Below are positions 6,413 through 13,537 of a stretch of DNA of 14,504 bases, piece after piece (position 1 is the stretch's first letter; every line of letters begins with the position of its first letter). Under the pieces are notes generated by a model that saw only the letters and a list, made by a program, of their open reading frames with translations, was not told the DNA's origin and ran no database searches. This stretch comes from DATNBT01 sp964579765 (GTDB lineage: Bacteria > Acidobacteriota > Vicinamibacteria > Vicinamibacterales > CAVVIG01). Position numbers and translations under genes: made by a program. The DNA lies in NCBI GenBank assembly GCA_964579765.1, contig CAZOIK010000376.1, positions 1-14,504 of the forward strand. The letters are read 5' to 3'.

Positions 6413-8707
6413 ATGCAGATTCTTCACTCCGGCGATCTCGTACGCGCCAGGCGCCGGCGCTGGCGCATCGAGGACGTGCGTGCGTACGAGACCTCCCGTG
6501 TCGTCTCGCTCGCCGGCACAGGTGCGAATCGCGGCAGGACGTGCCGGCTCCTCAGTCCCTTCGATGCCATCGAGATCATCCCCGAGCCGGACGACTCGCC
6601 GAAGCGCGTCGGCCGCGGCAGATGGCGGCACTCGGCGGGCGCGCTTCTCGCCGTCGGCGGCGTCCCCGGCCTGCTCCGCGCCTCGCTTCACGCGGACATC
6701 GACATCCTGCCGCACCAGCTCGAACCGGCGGTGGCGGTGTTGCGCGGCGATGGCTGCCGGCTGCTGATTGCGGACGACGTCGGCCTCGGCAAGACAATCC
6801 AGGCGTGCCTGCTGGTCGCCGAGCTGCGCCTGAGGGGCGCCGCCGATCGCGTGCTGGTGCTGACGCCGCCTGGTCTTCGCGATCAGTGGAACGAAGAGCT
6901 CGGCCGGCGTTTTCGTATCGACGCCGTCGTCGCCGACTTCCACGCGATCCGCGCTCGCGCAGCGGCCATCGCGCCTGGCGTCAACCCATGGACTACGTGG
7001 CCCACGGTCGTCGCGTCGATCGACTACGTCAAGCGGCCCGAGGTGCTGCGCGCCGTGCTCGCCTGCCGCTGGGACGCCGTCGTCGTCGATGAAGCGCATC
7101 GCGTAGCCGGCGATGGAGAACGGCGGCAGGCCGCCGCGGCGCTCACGTCTCGAGCGACCTATGTCGTGCTGCTGACGGCGACTCCGCACTCGGGACACTC
7201 GACGACGTTCCGGACCCTGTGCGATCTCGGCGGTCACGGCGATCGCCTGCTGATCTTCCGCCGGACGAGACGGATGCTCGCTCAGGGAGCACCACGTCAC
7301 GTGCATCGTCTCGCCGTGCGCGCGACCGCCGCGGAGCGCCAAATGCTGCGGCAGTTCGACGTGTTCGCCGCCGCCGTACGGGCCGACCGCGGGCGCGCGA
7401 GCCGCGACGCGTGGATCGCACTCTCGCTGCTCCGAAAGCGCGCGTTCTCGAGCGCGCACTCGCTTCATCTCTCTGTGACGCGCCGGCTCGACGCGCTGAT
7501 CGGCCGCGACAGCGCCATGCAGCTGCCGCTACCGCTTGACGAGCAGGGCGAGACGACCAACGCGGATGAGACGCCCGACTGGGACGGGCAACTGGTCCTC
7601 AGCGACGCCGATGACGAGCGCCGTCTGCTGACATCGCTCGCGTCCGCAGCCGCTGCGGCGGTCTCGAGCGAGTCGAAGCTGAAAACGCTTCGGCGTCTGC
7701 TGCGACGCATCCGGGAGCCGCTCATCGTCTTCACCGAGTACCGCGACACGCTGGCGCACCTCGCGCGGTCGGTCGGCGAGCCTGCCGTGCTTCTGCATGG
7801 CGGGCTGATGCGCGCCGAGCGAGCGGCCGCGGTTGACTCGTTCACGCGCGGCCGATGCCGCCTGCTGCTCGCCACGGACGCCGCCGCCGAAGGCCTGAAT
7901 CTGCACCAGACCTGCCGCGTCGTCGTCAATCTCGAGCTGCCGTGGAACCCGATGCGGCTCGAGCAGCGCATTGGTCGTGTCGATCGCATTGGCCAGGCAC
8001 GCACGGTCCACGCGTTCCACCTGATCGGCCGCGACACGGGCGAGCGGCACCTGCTCGACGAGCTTCGGAAGCACATCGCCAACGCGAAAGCGGACATCGG
8101 AGCGCCGGACCCGCTCGACGGTGCGCTCGACCCGGACGCATCCGACGTCGAGGGCATCGACGCGATAGACGTGTCCGCCGAACTGTCGCGTCTGCGGCTG
8201 GCGCGGGCGTTGCCGCGTTCGGGCGGAACCTGCGGCCGACCGCTCGTCGCGCGCGCGCGCGGTGAAACGCGGCGCAGGCTGGGAGCGCGCACGTTGCTGA
8301 TCTGGGAATCGACGGTCGAGGACGATCGCGAGTTCGTCGCCTCGTCGCGGCTGACCGCCACCTTCGTCGATGACGCAGCGGGCGGTCTCAACGCCGTGAT
8401 CGCCGACTGCCGACCAGCGGTCGAAGCACACTGTCACGAATGGCAGACGGCGGTCGTGCGAACCGCGAACGCCTTTGCCGCCGCGGGCATCGCGCGGACT
8501 CGAGCCATCGCCGGGGCAAGAGCCGGCGCCGGCGCAGCGCCGATGCAGCCGGGCCTGTTCGATCATCGCGCGCACTTCGCCCAGGCCGCGCTCAGTGCTG
8601 CGCAGAGCGAGCAGGAGTGCGCCGAACACGATCGCATCGCTGAATTCCAGGCGCGCCTCGAGCTCCGCCTCACGCCGCCTCGGCTCCGCCTGGTGCTGCA
8701 GCCATGA
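6413..8707 (+). CDS. SNF2/RapA-like DEAH-box helicase (DrmD-like) of a modification system
   Basis: 764 residues. Superfamily 2 SNF2-type translocase with all motifs: HQLEPAVAVL before motif I, GLGKT (124-128), TPPGLRDQW, DEAH (226-229), LLTATPHSG (253-261), then the C-terminal RecA domain with LIVFTEYRDTL (437-447), LHGGLMRAER, LLLATDAAAEGLNLH (484-498) and QRIGRVDRIGQ (518-528). The N-terminal ~50 residues (GDLVRARRRRWRIEDV) look like the small SH3-like domain seen in such proteins. The C-terminal ~170 residues hold a RapA-like tail with QPGLFDHRA. No HNH, PLD or PD-(D/E)XK nuclease is visible. The closest match is the DrmD helicase of DISARM class 1. I chose Met at 6413; an upstream TTG at 6308 would add an unlikely 35 residues. 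The stop overlaps the methyltransferase start (ATGA), so they act together. Lysine is very rare (8 residues). Confidence 0.88.
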   Translation: MQILHSGDLVRARRRRWRIEDVRAYETSRVVSLAGTGANRGRTCRLLSPFDAIEIIPEPDDSPKRVGRGRWRHSAGALLAVGGVPGLLRASLHADIDILPHQLEPAVAVLRGDGCRLLIADDVGLGKTIQACLLVAELRLRGAADRVLVLTPPGLRDQWNEELGRRFRIDAVVADFHAIRARAAAIAPGVNPWTTWPTVVASIDYVKRPEVLRAVLACRWDAVVVDEAHRVAGDGERRQAAAALTSRATYVVLLTATPHSGHSTTFRTLCDLGGHGDRLLIFRRTRRMLAQGAPRHVHRLAVRATAAERQMLRQFDVFAAAVRADRGRASRDAWIALSLLRKRAFSSAHSLHLSVTRRLDALIGRDSAMQLPLPLDEQGETTNADETPDWDGQLVLSDADDERRLLTSLASAAAAAVSSESKLKTLRRLLRRIREPLIVFTEYRDTLAHLARSVGEPAVLLHGGLMRAERAAAVDSFTRGRCRLLLATDAAAEGLNLHQTCRVVVNLELPWNPMRLEQRIGRVDRIGQARTVHAFHLIGRDTGERHLLDELRKHIANAKADIGAPDPLDGALDPDASDVEGIDAIDVSAELSRLRLARALPRSGGTCGRPLVARARGETRRRLGARTLLIWESTVEDDREFVASSRLTATFVDDAAGGLNAVIADCRPAVEAHCHEWQTAVVRTANAFAAAGIARTRAIAGARAGAGAAPMQPGLFDHRAHFAQAALSAAQSEQECAEHDRIAEFQARLELRLTPPRLRLVLQP

Positions 8708-11700
8708 CGACGTTCGGACTGAGCGGCCACTTGCTGTCCGCGTCCTTCCTCGAGGCGAGGCTGATGCCGGCATCCGTCGATTCACGGGCCGTCGTCCGAT
8801 CGCGACGCCTCGGTCCCGCGTCTGCGCTGCGCGCCGTGCTCGACGCAGGTGCGGCCCCAATGCTCTTGGATCTGGGTCTCGGAACACCGCAGTTCGTCGA
8901 GACCAGCCCTCAGCGGCTGATCGCGACCGTCTCGTGCCGCGACGATCCAATCACGCTGCTCGTCACGTTCTGGGGCGAGCCGCTCCACTTGCATTGGCGC
9001 GCCGCGGTCGAGCACGCCACGCTGCGCGACTCGCGATGGTGCCTTCTGTTCAACGGCGCAGCGCTGCGCGTTGTCGATGCCGCGCACCCGCACTCGTCGC
9101 GCTACGCCGAATTCGATCTCGAGGCCGCCGCAGAGGACGGCGTGGCCGCGGCGGCGGTTCGATTTGTCGCCGGCCAGCTCGGAGGCGCACTCGCCGTGCT
9201 GGTGCACGACTCCGACCAGCACGGCGTTGCGGTCTGCCGTGCGCTCAGAGACGGCGTCCTATCGGCCTCGTCCGACGTGCTGGCCGCCTTCGTGAGAACG
9301 CGGCGGCATCCGGACGACGCGAGTCTGCGGCCGGCACTCGATCAGGCGCTGACAGTCGTCTATCGCGTGCTGTTCCTCCTCTTCGCCGAATCACGCGGGC
9401 TGGTGCCGTCGTGGCATCCGATCTATCGGGACAGCTACTCGATCGGTACGCTGGTCGCCGCGGCGACACGCGGCGGCGATCCCCATGGACTCTGGGACGC
9501 CCTGCGCGCCATCGCTCGCCTCGCTCATGCCGGATGCCGCGCGGGCGATCTTCGGGTCACGCCGTTCAACGGGCGCCTGTTCTCGCCGTCACGCACGCCG
9601 CTCGCCGAGCGCCGCGATCTGGACGACGAACGGGCGCGGCAGGCACTGATCGCGCTGGCGACACGCCCGTCGATTGGTGGCGCCGGGCGCGAGCGTATCG
9701 CCTACCGCGACCTGGGCGTCGAGCAACTGGGCAGCGTCTACGAATCGCTGCTCGACTATCGGCCACAGGCAGATCCGGTCGCTCTCGTGCCCGGCTCCGG
9801 CATCCGCAAGGCGACCGGCACGTTCTATACGCCGCAGGCAATCGCCGACTACCTCGTGCGCCGGACGCTCGGTCCGCTGGTCGCCGGCGCGGAGCCTCCC
9901 CAGATACTTGCGCTGCGGCTCGTTGACCCGTCGATGGGCAGTGGCGCTTTCCTCGTTGCGGCCTGTCGCTTTCTTGCACACGCGTACGAAGCCGCGCTGA
10001 TTCGCAACGGCGGCGTGCACCCGACCGACATCAGTGAGGCGGATCGCGCCGTCATGCGGCGGACGATCGCCGAACGCTGCCTCTACGGCGTGGACATCAA
10101 CCCGATGGCGGTGCAGCTCGCCCGGCTGTCCCTGTGGCTGACAACGCTCTCCGCCGATCGGCCGTTGACGTTTCTGGATCATCGTCTTCAGGTCGGCGAC
10201 AGCATTCTCGGCGCGTGGCTCGACGATCTGCGTCACGCGCCGCTCGACGCACGTCGCCGAAGCCCGCGCAGACCGGAGAGCCGCGATCTGTTCGACGGTG
10301 CCGTGATCCAGCCCGCGATCCGAGCGGCGCTGCCTGTTCGCTTCTCGCTGGAGCTGACGCCGGACGACACGCTCGAACAGGTGCGTGCCAAGGAACAGGC
10401 GCTGGCGTCGCTGACGCGCCGCGACACGGCCTTGTCGATGTGGAAGCGGATCGCCGGCGTGTGGTGCGCGTCGTGGTTGGCAGCCGATCGCCACAGCGTG
10501 CCGCCAGAGGCGTTCTCTGCTCTCGTTGACCACGTGCTGTCCGAAGCAGGCTCGCTCCCTTCACACGTCGCGGCGCGCTATCTCGTCCGCGCGGACGAGC
10601 TTGCTCTCGAGCGGAATCTGTTCCACTGGGAGCTCGAGTTTCCGGAGGTGTTCTTCGACACTGCCGGGCAGCGGCGCGCGGGCGCGGGATTCGACGCGGT
10701 CATCGGCAACCCGCCGTGGGAAGTCGTGCGCGGAGACGAGGCGGCCCTTCGATTCACCCGGCGCTCTGGCGTCTACTCGTCGGCGGCGGGCGGTCACGGC
10801 AATCTCTATCAGCTCTTCACCGAACGCGCCGTCACGCTGCTCAAGACGGGAGGGCGGCTCGGCCTCGTGCTGCCATCCGGCGTGGCAACGGACCACGCGT
10901 GCGCGCCGTTGCGCCGGCATCTACTCCGCGACTGTGCTGTGGACACGCTCGTCGGGCTCGACAACCATCGCGGCGTCTTTGCGATTCACCGTGGCGTCAA
11001 GTTTCTGCTGGCGACGGCGACCAAAGGCACGCCGACGACGAGCATCGACTGCCGTTTCGGCGAATCGGATCCCTCGTCACTCGACACGGCGGACAGCGGC
11101 GAGTGGTTCCGCGTCCGGGTCACGCGCGAGTTCATTCAACGTGTATCCGGCGAGGCGCTGACGATCCCCGAACTGCGCACTAGGACAGACGTGACGATTG
11201 TGGAACGGGCCGCGTCGCTCTTTCCGCCGCTCGGCAGCGGCGCCGGGTGGAACATTTCCTTCGGGCGCGAGCTCAACGCCACCGACGATCGCGCGCACTT
11301 CGGCCCAGCCGGGCTGCCGATTGTCCAAGGCAAACACCTGGATCCGTTTCGCGCGCGCATGGACATGAGCACGCACTTCATCCGCGCGGCCACGGCGCGA
11401 CGGCTCCTCGCGGACTGCCCATTCGAGCGGCCGCGGCTGGCCTACCGCGACGTAGCCGGCGCCACGAACCGGCTGACGCTCATCGCCGCCATGCTGCCGG
11501 CAGGATGCGTCTCCACGCACACCGTGTTCTGCCTTCGCACCCGCCTGCCTCGCGCCGCGCAGCACTTCCTGTGCGGTCTCTTCAACAGCCTCGTCGTCAA
11601 CTACCTCGTACGAATGCGCGTCACCACGCATGTGACGACGGCCACGGTGGAACGCCTGCCGCTTCCGCCGCCAGGACGATCGCCGTCTGACGAGCGGCGA

Positions 11701-11895
11701 ATCGCCGCGCTCGCGCGCCTGCTCTCACGCCGCGAGGATCTCGCCGCATGGGCGGTGCTGCAAGCGCACGTGGCGGGCCTGTATCAGCTCACGCCCGCCG
11801 AGTTCGCGCACGTGCTCGAGACGTTTCCGTTGGTGCCGCGGGAGGAGCGGGATGCGGCCTACCACGCGTACGAGACGCAGAAGTTCCTGAGATGA
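8704..11895 (+). CDS. Eco57I/PglX-like adenine-N6 DNA methyltransferase (DrmMI-like)
   Basis: 1063-residue DNA methyltransferase that should methylate adenine N6 using S-adenosylmethionine. Seen in order: an N-terminal region 1-~365; TGTFYTP (371-377); SAM-binding motif I DPSMGSGAF (408-416); GVDINPMAVQLARLSLWL (462-479); a helical insert ~500-640; and the catalytic motif IV NPPW (669-672) in a context typical of Eco57I-type, type IIG and BREX PglX enzymes. The C-terminal ~330 residues should be the target-recognition domain, with LFNSLVVNYLVRMRVTTHVTTATVERLPLP as the usual closing signature. Type IIG enzymes carry a nuclease at the N terminus. Here WCLLFNGAALRVVD recalls that fold, but no D-ExK motif exists and the first lysine is residue 369. 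So it is probably methylation-only. The start overlaps the helicase stop by 4 bases. Lysine totals 8. Confidence 0.92.
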   Translation: MTTFGLSGHLLSASFLEARLMPASVDSRAVVRSRRLGPASALRAVLDAGAAPMLLDLGLGTPQFVETSPQRLIATVSCRDDPITLLVTFWGEPLHLHWRAAVEHATLRDSRWCLLFNGAALRVVDAAHPHSSRYAEFDLEAAAEDGVAAAAVRFVAGQLGGALAVLVHDSDQHGVAVCRALRDGVLSASSDVLAAFVRTRRHPDDASLRPALDQALTVVYRVLFLLFAESRGLVPSWHPIYRDSYSIGTLVAAATRGGDPHGLWDALRAIARLAHAGCRAGDLRVTPFNGRLFSPSRTPLAERRDLDDERARQALIALATRPSIGGAGRERIAYRDLGVEQLGSVYESLLDYRPQADPVALVPGSGIRKATGTFYTPQAIADYLVRRTLGPLVAGAEPPQILALRLVDPSMGSGAFLVAACRFLAHAYEAALIRNGGVHPTDISEADRAVMRRTIAERCLYGVDINPMAVQLARLSLWLTTLSADRPLTFLDHRLQVGDSILGAWLDDLRHAPLDARRRSPRRPESRDLFDGAVIQPAIRAALPVRFSLELTPDDTLEQVRAKEQALASLTRRDTALSMWKRIAGVWCASWLAADRHSVPPEAFSALVDHVLSEAGSLPSHVAARYLVRADELALERNLFHWELEFPEVFFDTAGQRRAGAGFDAVIGNPPWEVVRGDEAALRFTRRSGVYSSAAGGHGNLYQLFTERAVTLLKTGGRLGLVLPSGVATDHACAPLRRHLLRDCAVDTLVGLDNHRGVFAIHRGVKFLLATATKGTPTTSIDCRFGESDPSSLDTADSGEWFRVRVTREFIQRVSGEALTIPELRTRTDVTIVERAASLFPPLGSGAGWNISFGRELNATDDRAHFGPAGLPIVQGKHLDPFRARMDMSTHFIRAATARRLLADCPFERPRLAYRDVAGATNRLTLIAAMLPAGCVSTHTVFCLRTRLPRAAQHFLCGLFNSLVVNYLVRMRVTTHVTTATVERLPLPPPGRSPSDERRIAALARLLSRREDLAAWAVLQAHVAGLYQLTPAEFAHVLETFPLVPREERDAAYHAYETQKFLR

Positions 11896-11921
11896 ACTCG
11901 CGAGAACGCTGCGACGATCAC

Positions 11922-12149
11922 TCAGGCATTCGTCGGAAAGCGGCGGGTTTGCTTGATGTAGCGCTCGGCTTTCTCGAGTGCCTTGCTCTCGGCCTCTTCG
12001 CGCGTCGGGCCCTCGGCGCGCGCGAATCGCGCGCCGGGGTCAACGTTGTTGATCGTGCAGTAGAAGATCTCGGCGAGCTGGTACGTCTCGATCTCGATCG
12101 TCCAGTCGCCGAGCGGCTGACGGCGCTTCGCGTATCCTTCCGCCTTCAC
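11922..12149 (-). CDS. Small uncharacterised protein, 75 aa
   Basis: Starts at GTG 12149, one base after the rhodanese TAA, with a good GGAGAGG ribosome site 7 bases upstream located inside the end of the rhodanese gene. The two are almost certainly one operon. The protein has a beta-rich first half (GDWTIEIETYQLAEIFYCTINNVDPGARFARAEG) and a final helix (TREEAESKALEKAERYIKQ), giving a beta-beta-beta-alpha outline. The TREEAExKALEKA helix recalls HicB-like or dsRBD-like small folds, but I cannot assign it. No signal peptide. It ends 26 bases from the convergent methyltransferase gene. Confidence 0.75.
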   Translation of the reverse strand: MKAEGYAKRRQPLGDWTIEIETYQLAEIFYCTINNVDPGARFARAEGPTREEAESKALEKAERYIKQTRRFPTNA

Positions 12150-12150
12150 G

Positions 12151-12978
12151 TTATGGCCTCTCCACCGGCGCGCCGACCAGGTTGCCCCACTCGGTCCACG
12201 AGCCGTCGTAGTTCTTCACGTTGTCGAATCCGAGCAGGTACTTCAGCACGAACCAGGTAAGGCTCGACCGCTCGCCGATGCGGCAGTACGCGATCACCGG
12301 CGTGCCGCTCGTGATGCCCTGATCGGCGTAGAGCTGCTTCAACTCGTCCACGCTCTTGAACGTGCCGTCGTCGTTGCAGTTCTTGCCCCAGGGGATGTTC
12401 TTCGCGCCGGGCACGTGTCCGCCACGCTGGCAGGTTTCTGGCAATCCGGGCGGCGCGAGGATCTCGCCCGTGAACTCCGCGGGGCTGCGGACGTCAACCA
12501 GCGCGGCCTTCTTCTGCCCCGATGCCTGCTGCACGTCCGGCAGGAAGGCCCTTAGCGACAGATCGGGCGCACTCGCTTTGTAGCTCTTGGCCGCCGGCGA
12601 CGGTTTCTCGGTCGAGAGCTCGCGCGACTCGGCGAGCCACTTCTTGCGGCCACCGTCCATGATGCGGACGTCCTTGTGGCCGTAGATCTTCAGCTGCCAG
12701 AACGCCCACGCGGCGAACCAGTTGTTGTTGTCGCCGTAGAGAACGACGGTGGTGGTGTTGTCGATGCCGCTTTTCCCGAGCAGCTCCTCGAGCTTCCTCT
12801 GCGGGATGATGTCGCGCACCAGCGTGTCGCAGAGCTCGGTCGCCCAGTTCCAGCCGGCGGCGCCCGGCACGTGTCCCTGATCGTAGGCCGCGGTGTCCAC
12901 ATCGACTTCGACAACGCGGACGTTGGCGTCCTTCGCATGTTGCGCGACCCAATCGGTCGTTACGAGTACATCAGCCAC
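12151..12978 (-). CDS. Two-domain rhodanese (thiosulfate sulfurtransferase)
   Basis: 275 residues, the usual length for tandem-domain rhodaneses that move a sulfane sulfur from thiosulfate to cyanide or another thiol. The N-terminal domain (1-~120) has DGHVPGA-like GHVPGAAGWNW and the structural loop GDNNNW where an active site would carry Cys; Asp83 stands there, as is normal for the inactive domain. The C-terminal domain has VDVRSPAEF (161-169), GHVPGAKNIPW and the active-site loop YCRIGERSS with catalytic Cys232. This loop is typical of the CysA/SseA-type enzymes of actinobacteria. Start GTG at 12978 is fixed by an AGGAG 6 bases upstream; the frame stays open to 13338 but without gene-like content. 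No signal peptide, so cytoplasmic. Confidence 0.93.
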   Translation of the reverse strand: MADVLVTTDWVAQHAKDANVRVVEVDVDTAAYDQGHVPGAAGWNWATELCDTLVRDIIPQRKLEELLGKSGIDNTTTVVLYGDNNNWFAAWAFWQLKIYGHKDVRIMDGGRKKWLAESRELSTEKPSPAAKSYKASAPDLSLRAFLPDVQQASGQKKAALVDVRSPAEFTGEILAPPGLPETCQRGGHVPGAKNIPWGKNCNDDGTFKSVDELKQLYADQGITSGTPVIAYCRIGERSSLTWFVLKYLLGFDNVKNYDGSWTEWGNLVGAPVERP

Positions 12979-12984
12979 GGCTGT

Positions 12985-12989
12985 CTCCT
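12985..12989 (-). promoter_or_regulatory. Ribosome binding site for the rhodanese gene
   Basis: Minus-strand AGGAG ends 6 bases before the GTG at 12978. A second GGAGGA (12996-12991) lies just upstream. Together they decide the start of the 275-residue protein within a longer open frame. Confidence 0.65.
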
Positions 12990-13026
12990 GTCCTCCTGCG
13001 TCGATGACGGGTGACGCAAGCCCCAC

Positions 13027-13032
13027 ATCATA
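13027..13032 (-). promoter_or_regulatory. Possible -10 element for the rhodanese operon
   Basis: TATGAT on the minus strand, in an AT-rich island (CATATATGAT), lies about 50 bases before the rhodanese start. The 65-base gap after the upstream gene leaves room for a promoter. No convincing -35 accompanies it, so this is weak. Confidence 0.35.
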
Positions 13033-13043
13033 TATGGACGCCG

Positions 13044-13487
13044 CTAGCCGCGCACCCGTTTCGAGAACGCTTCGTACGCGCCGGGCGCGCGCTGTCCCCA
13101 CCACTGGATATACGCCTCGGACATCGTCTCGAGATTCTTCAGTTCCACTGGGCTCGCATACATCGTCCGCAGCCCGGGCAGGACGTCCCGGATGCGCTCC
13201 CAGACGAACAGGAACTCGCGGTTGCTCTGGAAAAAGAGCTCCTGACTGAGCACGCCGCTCGTGACGAAGGACGCCGCCATCTCCCAGTACGTCGTCAGCA
13301 TCCGGTACGAAGCGTTCGGCTCGCTGCCCGGCGGACACGTCACGTTGAACTCGTCTACGGTCTTCGCCTTGAAGTGCGTGGCGAACCAGCGCCTGGCCTC
13401 GCGCAGCCGCGTTTCGCGCCGCATCTCGTAGAGCCTGAGAATCAGATCCGCGTCCTGATAGGTGGGTTTCTGCGCGTCCGTCGTCAT
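13044..13487 (-). CDS. Uncharacterised conserved-looking protein, 147 aa
   Basis: I do not know a named family. From Met at 13487 (CGGAG ribosome site 6 bases upstream) the protein runs MTTDAQKPTYQDADLILRL, then an arginine-rich helix (YEMRRETRLREARRWFATHF), then a mostly helical middle with YRMLTTYWEMAASFVTSGVL, FQSNREFLFVWERIRDVLP and a tail KNLETMSEAYIQWW. It has no signal peptide. WEMAAS and the aromatic helices suggest an all-alpha cytoplasmic protein. I have the impression of similar proteins in Acidobacteriota with the order 'LRLYxLRRExxxRxARxWF ... YWEMAAxLV', but give this only as a memory. The earlier in-frame Met at 13532 lacks a ribosome site and overlaps the divergent promoter. 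It diverges from the aldehyde dehydrogenase gene. Confidence 0.8.
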   Translation of the reverse strand: MTTDAQKPTYQDADLILRLYEMRRETRLREARRWFATHFKAKTVDEFNVTCPPGSEPNASYRMLTTYWEMAASFVTSGVLSQELFFQSNREFLFVWERIRDVLPGLRTMYASPVELKNLETMSEAYIQWWGQRAPGAYEAFSKRVRG

Positions 13488-13537
13488 TGCCAGCTCCGGT
13501 GGTGGTTGACTATAGTGGCGGTTTGGGCGCATGAAAA
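13487..13537. promoter_or_regulatory. Compact bidirectional promoter with a shared palindromic -10
   Basis: Plus strand: -35 TTGCCA (13487-13492), 18-base spacer, -10 TATAGT (13511-13516), start near 13523, leading to the aldehyde dehydrogenase ATG at 13531. Minus strand: -35 TTTTCA (13537-13532), 17-base spacer, -10 TATAGT (13514-13509), leading to the 147-aa gene at 13487. The -10s overlap because ACTATAGT (13509-13516) is its own reverse complement. Each -35 overlaps the other gene's start codon region. Both leaders would be very short, about 8 and 15 bases. Confidence 0.6.

Noticed and set aside
6413..11895. Complete DISARM or BREX operon
   Set aside because: Only the helicase and methyltransferase are present. 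No DrmA, DrmB, DrmC, PglZ, BrxC or BrxL-like protein is encoded on either side within the window.
12979..13338. Upstream extension of the rhodanese frame to an ATG at 13338
   Set aside because: It would overlap the 147-aa gene, carries no rhodanese sequence, and the strong AGGAG site fixes the start at 12978.
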